Below are positions 20,081 through 31,075 of a stretch of DNA of 64,000 nt, one piece after another; position 1 is the first letter of the stretch; each line of letters starts with the position of its first letter. The notes beneath the pieces were generated by a model. The model was given only the letters and a program-made list of their open reading frames with translations. It had not been told where the DNA came from and ran no database searches. The position numbers and the translations under genes were made by a program. The DNA lies in NCBI GenBank assembly GCA_002811645.1, contig PDIP01000019.1:169281-233280 (forward strand), read 5' to 3'. Origin of the DNA: Corallochytrium limacisporum (taxonomy: Eukaryota > Opisthokonta).

Positions 20081-21235
20081 TCACATCAATAAGCTCATCG
20101 CGGGATCAAACAGGCCAAGAGAGACGCCCTCATCAGCAACAGAGTCTGTGGTGACAAAGTAGTCCGTACCAGGGCGAGCAGTATGGAGCTGCCAGTCGCT
20201 GGTTAGACTGGAATGTGTAGTTTCCGAGGCATCAGTGATGAACAGCTCATCGAGGTCGGTTTGCAAAGGTTCGTCCTCAATCATGGGGAACTCGTTGCCA
20301 ATGAACTCGAGGGACTCCGGGCTGTTGATGCTGGACAGGGTAGGGCTGAACTCGGCAAAGTTGATCTCTGCGGTGCCCAGTGCACTGTCGGTCTTGTCCA
20401 TCTCAAAGAAGTCAGTAAGGATGGGCATAGAGTCGGCGGTAGGCTCACTAACCGCTGCCTTAGCTTTGCGCTTTTGGGCGTTCGCCTTGGCCTTAGCCTT
20501 GGCGGTCTTGTCGGGCTTCTTGGCTGCTTGGGCCTTCTTCGCGTTGAGCATAGCCTTTTTCTTGGCAGCCGCTTCCTTGGCGGCCTTCTTCTTTGCGTTT
20601 TTAGCAGCAGCCTTCCTCTTGTCATCTCTGGAGGCCGCGGCAGCCTTCCGTTCTTCTGCTTTCTTGGCCTCCTCCTTATTCTGCTTACCGCGGCTAGAGT
20701 ACGGATGGGCAGTGGGAGTCTCAAACTGCTTCAAGAATTCAACCAGACCCTCACCATTTTTGAGGTTACTGATGATGAAGCTCTCGTACTTGTCATCAAC
20801 GGTCCAGAAACCACCCTTTCCAGAGGTGGAACCAGGCTTGGGGATCTTTGTGAAGTTCTTGTTGAGGGAGAGATTGTGGCGCACACTGTTCTGCCAACCC
20901 GAAGGGGTAGTGGCAAAGTAAGGGAACAACGCCTGAATCCAGCTGTAGATGTCAGCCAGAGTGCGCCTACGGCCTGTGTTGGTAACACAAGCCAAGCAGA
21001 TCAGGCTAGCATAGGAGCAAGGAGGCTTCTTCTCACCATGAATGTAGTCACGGATGTCCTGGCTCTCCTCGTTCTGTGAGCTGGTGTTTTCGGAGGTCTT
21101 GGGAGCCTCTGCCGCGGTCGTGGTTTCCGAGGCGGGCTTGCTATTCTCAGAGACCGTTGTGGTGGTAGGGGTCTCGGTCTTCTCTGCGGTCGGAGTGACC
21201 TGAGTAGTAGTGGTGGTGTTCTGTTCTTCCGTCAT
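20081..21235 (-). CDS. forkhead transcription factor with H1-like Lys/Ala tail
   Basis: A 384-residue nuclear DNA-binding protein. Residues 1-60 are Thr/Ser/Glu-rich and disordered. The forkhead winged-helix domain spans about 69-155: KKPPCSYASLI (69-79), helix 2 with TLADIYSWIQALFPYF, and recognition helix GWQNSVRHNLSLNKNF (113-128), followed by a wing with GKGGFWTVDD. The Asn, Arg and His that contact DNA in FOX proteins are kept. Residues about 185-261 are almost entirely Lys, Ala, Arg and Glu, like a histone H1 C-terminal tail. The last 120 residues are acidic and hydrophobic (MPILTDFFEMD, DLDELFITD), as in activation domains. It cannot be assigned to a specific fungal forkhead (HCM1, FKH, FHL1). 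It stands alone in about 14 kb of gene-poor sequence. Confidence 0.92.
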   Translation of the reverse strand: MTEEQNTTTTTQVTPTAEKTETPTTTTVSENSKPASETTTAAEAPKTSENTSSQNEESQDIRDYIHGEKKPPCSYASLICLACVTNTGRRRTLADIYSWIQALFPYFATTPSGWQNSVRHNLSLNKNFTKIPKPGSTSGKGGFWTVDDKYESFIISNLKNGEGLVEFLKQFETPTAHPYSSRGKQNKEEAKKAEERKAAAASRDDKRKAAAKNAKKKAAKEAAAKKKAMLNAKKAQAAKKPDKTAKAKAKANAQKRKAKAAVSEPTADSMPILTDFFEMDKTDSALGTAEINFAEFSPTLSSINSPESLEFIGNEFPMIEDEPLQTDLDELFITDASETTHSSLTSDWQLHTARPGTDYFVTTDSVADEGVSLGLFDPAMSLLM

Positions 21236-21754
21236 TGTGAAAGGATCTATGTGTCTTCCGATAGTGGATCTAGGTAAGTAGTCAGGTACTCGAGCTGTGA
21301 ATCTGTGGGTTGAACAAAGGTATACTGCTACCGAGTGTGCAACTGCTGTGTGGTCCGAAACTCTTGAGGGGATTTATCTTACGTGCCCCTGCACTTAGAC
21401 TTTCACAGATCATCTGTTTCCATCGAAGACGCCGGGAATCACTCCTCCTGAATAGCTGATCAGGAAAACAAGAAGGGTCATTACCAATAGTACACAGCAA
21501 TTGAAATCGTTAGTTCGTCACACGTATTTTGAAAAGAACCAAGCACAAACTAGTTGTAAAAGACTCTTGCTCCGCCGAAGCCAACCGTCGAACTTTAGTC
21601 CACCAATTACGGCCGCACTGTGAAATGCTGCTTCCGCTCCGGAATCCGCGGCGGATCGCCCCACAGATGGGAGGAGCGCATCACCGCAAGGTACCATGAG
21701 AGGGAGGACCACATAAACCGCCACCCCTTTCTCTCATGAAGCCGCATTCTATTG

Positions 21755-22190
21755 ACTTCTGTTCCCCCTTCCTTCCTCTAATTCCTCACCCTTGGAATTC
21801 GTCCCCTCTCCTTCCCCCCCCCCTCTTTTCCCCGGGGTCTCTCCACCTTCCAAAGTCCCCTACCCCCCCCCTCCTTTTTTTCCCCCCTGCCTTCCCCCGC
21901 TCCCGGCACCCAACACAGTGAGTGAGAATGTCCTTGTCTCTTTCTCCCCCGCACACACTGGTACCATTTTCCTTCTGTTTCGCTCAATTTCGTCCTCCTC
22001 CCCCCTCCCCCCTAATTTTTTTTTCGAACTCTTCTTCTTTTTTCATCATTCCCACTTCATCTCGCTTTTTTTTTCGACCCCACGGCGCACCAGTATGTAG
22101 ACAGTTTCCCATGTTTCCTTGAATGGAAACTGTCTCTTTTTGAGTCCCTCTTCCTTTCGATCCCTGTTTTCTCCCTCTCGGCATTTGAGT
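21755..22190 (+). repeat. polypyrimidine low-complexity tract
   Basis: Plus-strand sequence is dominated by C and T over about 430 bases, including C runs at 21814-21823 and 21863-21871 and T runs near 22016-22024 and 22066-22074. It lies 0.5-1 kb upstream of the forkhead start, so it reads as a purine-rich tract on the coding strand of that gene. Such tracts can exclude nucleosomes or form triplex DNA; here that is inference. Confidence 0.6.
22099..22135. repeat. perfect 11-bp inverted repeat, 15-nt loop
   Basis: AGACAGTTTCC at 22099-22109 is exactly complementary to GGAAACTGTCT at 22125-22135. The loop repeats part of the arm (GTTTCC). The right arm is followed by C and five T. It could be a hairpin in a transcript or a binding site; nothing shows which. 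Confidence 0.6.
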
Positions 22191-25100
22191 CATTTCCACA
22201 CTATGGAGGACTCATGGAATCGCCCACTATATCGTGTTTTGGACTTTGCATAAACTGGAAGCATTCGGTAATCTTTCTCCTTCTGGCAAATCTGACGCAT
22301 TCGAAGCTGCGGCCACATTTCCCTAATTTCTACCTCATCCCCAGACAAACATGTCTAATATGTATTCTACATGGCTGATGCCCTTGCCAGGTTCTAAACA
22401 GCGAAACGTACGTGGCTATTGCAACCTGAAGATCACACGTTGGCATCAGTAGTATCACAATTTATCAGGAAAGGAGGGAGCTATCGTCCTCTTGACTACA
22501 CTGTTCTCTAATATTTCGGAATGTAGTAAGTCTTGATACGAGTGGATGGGCCTTGCCGGGTGTCTCTCACGTTTATGTTTTTGACCACTCCAGACCGGAT
22601 GTTGTCTTTGAGCAAAAATGGGCTTGTCAACGAGTCTTGTTTCGGTCTCCCTGTCGCTGTTGCTTCAATGGTTAATCCCCTCCATAGCTTCGTAGCTCTC
22701 GCTGTTTTTTTTTTTTGGTAGAACGCCTCTGTTTACTTTTTTTTTTCGTTCCCTCTTTTTTTTTTCCGACAGGTCTTGGGAATTGAGGTCATATCTACAG
22801 TGTACACAGTTTTTTTTCTACCCCCCTCAAACTCTGTTCTTGCATTCAGGATTTCATAATTTCCCAACTGCATCCATGAATTACGTGCGAACTGGACAGA
22901 GTAGGGTTTAAAGCCGCAAGGGTCAGGTTTTGGGCGGAGCGGACCGCTCCTGTGGATGTCTATGCAGACGAATTTGAGGATAGATAAACTAAAATGCTCA
23001 TTGTTATGATCGGGCGCCAATACTGAGTTGTCTGCCATTCACTATATAGGAACGACCACACCGGCCATGCTATTGTCAGTACGATGCCATCCCGAGAAAG
23101 AGTGTGAGGGTGTCTCTCAATTAATCTGACGGCGCACGTTAGTCGCATTCTCTTGGATTTCTCTGTTTTGGAAACTGACCAAGCCGGCAACCTACACAGC
23201 GCACGTTCGTGACCTCTCGCCACCTGTCAAACTTTCTAAGAATAGTGACATATATCGGGTATGTGTTGTGGAGAAATTCGAGAATGGTACACATAAAAAT
23301 TAACGCTGTGGCGTCTTTTGGTGTGTGAGAGAAATGGGCTTGAAAATAATGATCTCTCGGAGTGGACTGTGGAAGCACAATCTTGAACTTAGAAATGTAA
23401 CCGCGCGAGATCAGTATACAGTGTGACCGAATGACTGAAAGAGTGAGCACAAGGTGGGGAAGGGCCCCTGCCACAAGTTTTTGAAAAAAAAATTCACACA
23501 GTCTATGATTAAAGCGCAGTTGCTCACAGAATCTGTTTGCGAAACTGGCCGACTTGATTTCCGCACCGGTCATCGTCCATCACTCTGATTCACATGCTAT
23601 AGATACAATCTCAGGAGAACCAATTAAACACGCGGCAATACGCCTAACAGTGAAGACACCATGCAAAGGGGAAAGTGTTTTAATATGAAGACGATGAATC
23701 ATAGCAGGCCACGAAGCAAAGGTACGAATGCTTCCGTTTGAAGCGATTATCAATGACCGAGATCTCATCCTGCGAACTGCGGGAGAAAAGCGAAGAAAGG
23801 AGAATCACATACAGTCTCGTTTTGCACTTGGTTGCCTTAGAACATTGCTCACTAATTCCCCACTCTGGGCATGTATGGGAGTAAACCAACATTCAACCTT
23901 TGTATGTCACCGTTCGATATGCTTACGGAAAAGCTACAGAGAACGGCATTGTCGCGACTGAACGAACTCTGCTCTCTCGCTCTCCAACTCATTGTTCTCT
24001 GCCCATGTTTACAGTACCACTGTTCGTATTCATGGCTTACAGGAAATGGACGGAGCAACAGCCGCTGTCCTCATTCCACTGACGCACAAGTGACACATTC
24101 GTTAGTTCAGTGAGGAAGGGTTTGGTGAGGAAAAGTAGTTCCTTCCCAACGGAGAGTTGTCTTTCCGCCGTTGCTCCTGTGTGTCTGTGTTCCTATTCGT
24201 TGAAAGTCCTCTCCCGTACAGTGGTAAATCAGAAGAGACCCGATCCAACTATTGTTCCGCTAGATGAGAGCTCGTACAGTGGAACTTGTATGGATCTTGT
24301 TTAATGTTTATGACGTGGAAACCGGAATGAGGGATAGTGTGCATGGATGTGCTCGGTGTGGAGAGTCAAGTCATGGACAAAGTGCGACATCAGTAACCCG
24401 TCTCGAGAAGAACATGGCCTTGAGCACCTCATCATCGCGAGATTGTGATCTGCATTAGTTCTATACTGAAACAAAGCGCTCATTTTCAATTACCAGGTTA
24501 GTCGTGCGGTGTGACACAAGGATGATCCTGTACGGACGCTCTGGAGGGGGGGTGTGGATTGGGACAGCGTGAACGTCCAAGAGAGCGAGAAAAAAAATCG
24601 TCGGCAACCCACAAGCATACTTTTTTTTTCAGACGCCAACTAAGAGTTGGGAACCTTCGATTCATGGGGGTTAAATATATAGCACTTTAGAACATTCTTA
24701 ATTTGGTTCTATAACTTTATATTTTAATATACGTTATTTTTTGACGAAGTATATGCCTATTCTCATATATTTACAAACACACCTATCATGATTTTACACT
24801 GTTCCTGCTATCAGGAGAAGAGAGGTCGAAAAAAAATCGACGACGGAACGCATTCCCTTTTTTTTCTCCCCGACAGCTTGGGCCCTTCCCCCCTCCCTCC
24901 CCCTCCATCCCCCAATTCACTTACCGCACACATTCCGTAGGCTCGCTTCTCTCAGACGGGACCACTCTGTGGGAAGTCCGGGCAATACAAAATATGTGGG
25001 CAGATGTGAAAGTTCTTTACGGCTTGGTCATCTCTAGTACACCGTTGTGAATATTTCGAACAACGTCAGGTTCTGCTGCGTGTGTTTGACGCACGTACAA

Positions 25101-28100
25101 CATGTGGAGTCTAGTTGGAAACACGCAGATCATTTAAAGTGGGCGGAAACCTTATGCTCGGTCAACGTTGTCTCAATACCGACTTGTGTCCCTCGGGCAT
25201 GATTGACACTTCCTGCCATGTCACGGTTTACATGCAGGCCCAGAAACGTTTGGGACATCAATCGAGGAGGTAAGCAGTCTGAAACGGGGTATTTTTTGAG
25301 ATCGTCTAGAGCTGAACTTCTCTTTGCTCTCGTTCTTTTCTCGATGCCTAAGGATTTGCTGCGGTATACGTTTCTAAAATTTCGTTCTTGGTGTCGAGCA
25401 GCTCAGTTTGCAGCGTCGCACCATGTGTCCTGTCGTTTGATCCTTCGGGGGGGTTTGCTATCTATGCAGTCATAGAAATTGGAGGGCCTCTGAAACGGAG
25501 AGCCTGTTAGTATTTGAAGACAAGAAAGTTGAACGGTGATTGCAACAAGAAAGATACAAAGAGAAATGAAATGCTAATGCCGGCAGATTCGAGGGAGTGA
25601 AGCAAACCTTCAGCAAAATAATGGGAGCTTTGGTGGACAACTCTTCATGTGCCCCCGGTTTACAATCGGGTAGAGCGATGGTCAGTGCTCATCGTTAACA
25701 TGTGTGAGAGGGGCTGGTTCAGCGACCGCGTTTCATTGGCATCAGTGACCAAAATGACTGCGCTATAAAATCGATAGCTCACCCATACAAGCGCAACCCG
25801 GTGATGTGGCACACGGATAAGGGTTTCCGCAAGGCTCTCCGGACATGTCTTCAAGGGAAAGAGAGCGCTTGCTGTTTTGGCTGGAAGAATATTCAATAGA
25901 GTATACTACGTAGATTGTTTCAGGGAGAGCGTTTCAATTTCTGTTCAGGCACCTGACTCCGCTACTATTTAAACCGTCCTCTTGGATTCTTCTCACGAAA
26001 GAAAAAATTAGCTTTCGTCAACGTCTGTTGCCGTCCGGACTCATCTTCTTTAAGAGGGTCATTAACACGCTTCCGTGTCATCCTTGAGACGAGGAGTCAA
26101 AATACATGCAACCGTAGTTCATATAGTACGCGCCTTGATTCTTTTCTTACAGACTCTTTCCAACACCTACGAAAGAAATTTGAACTCACTGACACGGTTG
26201 CGGAATATAGAACGTGAGCTTGGTGACGAGTGCTCTGCGTACACAAGAGTCAGTTTACTGTATGGAATAACCAAAAGTTTATCACTGTTTGAGCAGAGTC
26301 AATATTCTTCCGTTTTTCTGTATACGGCAAACATACGCTCGTTTCCAAAATTTTGACTGGTGATCCATGAGCGTCCAGTATCTATTTCGGTTTTAGTTCT
26401 AAATTATCTCTTTACAAAATGGTATAGCGCCCGTGCTGACTTCAGGGCCACGCCGTTTTTCTCAGACTCATTCACCACCAATCCATTGACCAGTCAAGCA
26501 TACCTTAAGCATTATCAGGGCTATTTTTTCTTCACGCTGACCAAATTTCTTCATATTTCTAACTTTTCTAGTCGAGTTGTGCCCGCGGTTGCATTCACTC
26601 ACACACCGCAAGCGGCATATTATAGGCCCACACACCACTAGCGTCTGAATCTAGATATAACCACGGGACAAACACATGGCGCAGTACTATTGCACGACTG
26701 GACGGAGGAACACGAGGAGGAGAGCCATCGCTCCAATAATATCTTTCCGCTGCCTCCTCGGAGTACAGAAAAAGTAGGAAGAGTAACTATGGAAGACATA
26801 TGAGGCGACGACATAAAATTTCTAAGTACCTCTCCTACAGACACAGGGAACTTTCAACACTAACTGACACATACGTGGCTTCAAACTGTCCACTTTTTCT
26901 GCAAGGTGACATTTCGTGCCCTCGATGAACAGATAGCAATACCTTTCGCCGACAGCGTGTGCATCGTTTGTAGGGAGATACAGCCCTAGCTCTTCAACTG
27001 GCACCCTATTACACAGAGTACCGGTGTGAATATCACGGAGAGGACGTATGGCCAAAGAAGGGCATGAGTATGGAAAATTTTGAGAATCATGCAGAGCGTT
27101 TAGAAAGCAGAAGTGTGATGTACACTGCACATGATCGTGCTCCATTCACAGTCAATGATGAAAATCACGAGCTTTCGACTCCAACCCGTGCCGAACGAGA
27201 GAGGTCAAAATGTCGCAATTCGCCGCTTTGAGAGTGTGTCGTGGAGCTTCATTTTTGAGAATACTAGCCGTAACATTTTTTAGTGGGCCAATTCAATAGT
27301 GTATGACCGGTCCGCTCAGAGGGGATGATCTGTACATCGTACGACCGCCGGCAAAAGTTTAACAATTTTTATCAATCATCGTCCTAACACTTTCGCACAC
27401 ACACCATCTCTCACATCCGACGGTAACTACTAGCTCTCAGTGTTGCGCCTACACTTTTGTAATCTCTGCCACCAACTAGGTGCGTATCCTCCAGACCTCA
27501 AAGCCCTCTTAAGGCTCCGGTGTCACACCCTATGTGTGTCGATCATCGGACTCACTCTATGTACGGCCCTATCAGGAGATTTGAGTTGAGAAGGGTACGT
27601 GGAGGAAATAAGAGGCAGCGATTTCGATAGAATCGGCAGGAACGGAGAAAATGGGGGACCCTCTGGTGTAAGGGTCGATCAGCTCTTCTTGCATGGTTTC
27701 TTGCCAATTTTCACAAAATCTTCAGTACCACACTTCGGATGACAGTTGCCGCTTGTAAGCCAAAACACAAGAACAGATTGACAGGTAGAGAGTACATGTC
27801 AATTGCTTGTATACTATTGCTTGATCGGCGATCACAGCAAAATGCTATTGCCGCTGAAGGTGTAGTCAGTGTGTCATGCATGTGTTCACCAAATCACGAG
27901 TTTTAGCTGTGCCCCAGCTGTTGCACATTTGGTCTAGCTGGCCACTAGCTCAAGAGGTCGTCCCTTTCTCCGCGCCAGGAAAGGAGTTTCATTTTGAGAA
28001 GTTCTGTTCTAATAGTAGTTCTGTGCGTGTTGCTCTTTTTCTGCTCGGCTTCAGAAGCGGAGTTTTTTTCAGCACACAGTGAGTCGAGAAACATGTTCAA

Positions 28101-31075
28101 CTCTCGAAATGGACAACGATTGCAACATTTCTAACCACTGCGAAGGATGAGATTTGATAATAAATGTATTACTATTTTCGATCATCTCATCTTCATCCGC
28201 ACACCTACTTGCTACACCGACAGCCATAGACAGAACCAACACGCACACACTGCTGCCAATCCTTCAATCACTTGACCATAGACGGATGGGCAAGGTGTGC
28301 TGTACACACGCAAGGACCAATCGAACAAAGAGACAGTCCGGAGTGCCTGGGCGCTCATGGAAGCTGCCGAATGGAAACGAAAGTTTCTGGGTTTGTGATG
28401 GAAGAACACAAGGGCGAAAGTGTAAGGCATGACAGACCATAGATCACTGCATCCAAGCAATGCTTCATAGTTTTGTCTGAATCATGAAACTATTGTAAAT
28501 TGAGGGAGGGGAGGGGCTCGGTGGGAATGAACTCCATCCTTGTGCTTTGGGGAAAAGTTCAAAGATAGTGTGGTGGCAAAATCGCATGCTCAAAATATTG
28601 CACGATAATTGAAAACTCCGAACTCTCTCGTTCTCCCTGTTGCAATTCTGCTGGAGTGATGTGGTCCTTGTTTCCTGCTCGACACTCCTCCCCGAACCCG
28701 TTCTAGGGCTGGTATAAAGACTCTGACAGCAGAGCGAGATAGAGGGGAAAAGGGGAGAAGGGGGGGGGGTCAAGCTTTTGACCCAAGCAAGCCCGTCCCT
28801 AGACAGGCCCATAATCACGGAAACCCGGAAAAAACTAGAGAAAGGCTTGTACTTTGTGTTGTACATTCAGTACTAAATTTACACCAAGGGGGTTTCCTAG
28901 GGTCCACGGGGGTTTCATACTCTCTTCCGAGTTCAACGGAAAGTCTTGTGAACGGACGACAGAAGCGGATCAAATTGTGTGTGATAAGGACGGAAGGAGG
29001 AGACCGAGATACGCTAGAGGTCAGGGCTAAGTTTATGGAAGACTGCATCGTTGCAGACTTAGTTCGGACTAGCTTTGAACAGCGAACGTTGCAAAAAGCA
29101 GTTGGAATTCAGCGAACGATGGATGAAACGAAGAAACAGAGAAGGTAAGAGCAATGAGGCGTCCGTACGCGAAACGCTTTTTTTTGCTACTCAACACGTT
29201 ACACGCGTTTTTAATTCCTTGTGGTGAGAGCCAGAGGCCAAGCGGTTTCTCGGGGATCGTTTCAATAGTGAGCGCCCTGGAGATCTGAGCATTATCTTTA
29301 GGAAGAGGCACAGAGGTACACCATTGAAACATAAGGGGAGATAAACACCGGTCCCAGTAAACGAGAAATTTGCAAACGATCCATGCCCCCCCCTTTTTTT
29401 CGACCCGCCTACAGATTTTTTTCGCCTTCGCGTGGCCCGAGCTTGTGCGAGATATCTATAGTAAATGTACATAGTTGTTGCAATTGCAGTGCAAGGTCGA
29501 AAAAAAAAAGGTCTGGGGAATCTTTGCAGTTCCAAAAGAAGGTAGAGATAGCTTGGACGGAGGTCTCCATCTTGATAGACCCACTTTCTCTAAGTACTTT
29601 GAGCACCGGGGAAAGGGGTGCGTCGCCCCCTGTCTCCTTTGTCACTATTCGGAAGACTTATTAAAGCAAAACGGGAGCGGAATGACCAGGACTTACTGCG
29701 CAAACTACTATGCATTCTCTATGTCACACATTTTGTAGACAGATTGCTTTCGTCATATGTTTTGCGCAATAAACTCAGTGACGGAAAATTATACTGCGGG
29801 AGATCACGGACAAAGTACGTGAGGGGAGAACGAAAATCGAGGGCGCCAGGGAGGAGGAAGATAGGCCCCCGCAGTTCCGCAGTACATGGCTGACCGCAGT
29901 GGTTGGAAGGGGGAGATACGGGAACTCTGGTGCGGCGTGCTGCAGAAGGTATTGCAGGGGAACTTCAAAAATGCACGAAAGAAATAGCATGGAGAAAGGA
30001 AGGATCGATCGGCAGGGAGCTTGTATCAAAATAGACTCCCCGCTCCGAAGAGTCCTGTGATGGTAGCCGGGTGGAGCTCTGTGTAATCGGTAGCTTGAGT
30101 ACACTACTGGAAATTTCACCGCGCTGTGGGATTGAATGTAAAGCTCCGATGGATTGTTGGCACAAGCCCGGTGTCGTCCTTTCCTGGGGGCTCTCGGATT
30201 GTGAGAGACGTTCATAATTGCTGCGCAGACTGACCAAAAGCGTTCACGTCCCATTGTCGAAAGACCGACACGAACGCCGCTCCCAACCCTTCCGGCCAAT
30301 CGATCTCTCCAGGTGCTACATGGCATCCTCGGCGAGAAGTTACATATGGCCTCTCGTTTACTCTGAGCATGTCAGATGCTTCGCCACCCCTTGCTTGTCT
30401 CGGTGTGTACTAGTTTGGACAACGTTGCTGCCTGTCCCCCTTCGTTTTCTATGCAGGCCTTGCTGTAAACAAAAGAGTATGGCGTCCAGTACTCTAGCCG
30501 ATTGTTCGGCCCTTTTTGCGGGGCTTCTCAATATACCAACCGCACATGTGTGAATGACAAAAGCCAGTTTCCAATCCTATTCTAATCAATAGTATCAAAA
30601 GCTCTTTATGGATTATAAAATTTTCTATGATTAAAAATCCGTTCTCGAATCCCACACCGTGTCCGGGACCTGTGCTTCGTGAGCAGCCACCGGTGTTTTG
30701 CCCAAGCCCCCGGGAGCAGTGGAGGGGGATGTGCGGCTGGATTGCTGTCGTGAAGAGTATGGGTGGGCACTGCTCTGTCTCCGTGTTGCGCACCAATCAC
30801 AAAGTGTTTCGAGTCGCGAATGAGTGAAACACAGTTCGAAAGGTAGATCAAGCCAATCTGAAACCGGAATTCGAGGAGACCTAACGGATTTGGGGTTGGT
30901 GACCTGACACAGGCAGGTCACAAGGTCTTCAGTTGGCAACAGGGCTTTTGAGAATATGTGAAGACGGGCCAACGACGAGCAACAACGCCCACAAAATTCA
31001 ATGTTTTCCTTTCAGAAGAGCAATAACCTGTTCCATTTAGCGTAGAAACACAAGACAGAAAGCAAAGTGAGAGCA

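Larger units (their letters stand above)
21236..31075. other. 9.8 kb gene-free region
   Basis: No protein-coding gene, tRNA or rRNA could be supported. The longest open frames are under 190 codons and have no family features. The region holds strongly pyrimidine-rich plus-strand sequence (about 21755-22190), an 11-base-arm inverted repeat at 22099-22135, several GGTCGA-poly(A) motifs, poly-T tracts around 22700-22770, and G or C runs at 24546, 25447, 28760 and 29386. It separates the forkhead gene from the kynureninase gene, which are head to head. Confidence 0.55.

Noticed and set aside
20213-21079. 288-codon plus-strand frame opposite the forkhead gene
   Set aside because: It is the antisense shadow of the Lys/Ala- and Thr-rich forkhead coding sequence; low-complexity codons on one strand keep the other frame open.
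29775-30326. 183-codon minus-strand frame in the gene-free region
   Set aside because: It is the longest there, but the translation shows no domain, no sensible composition and no partner frame.
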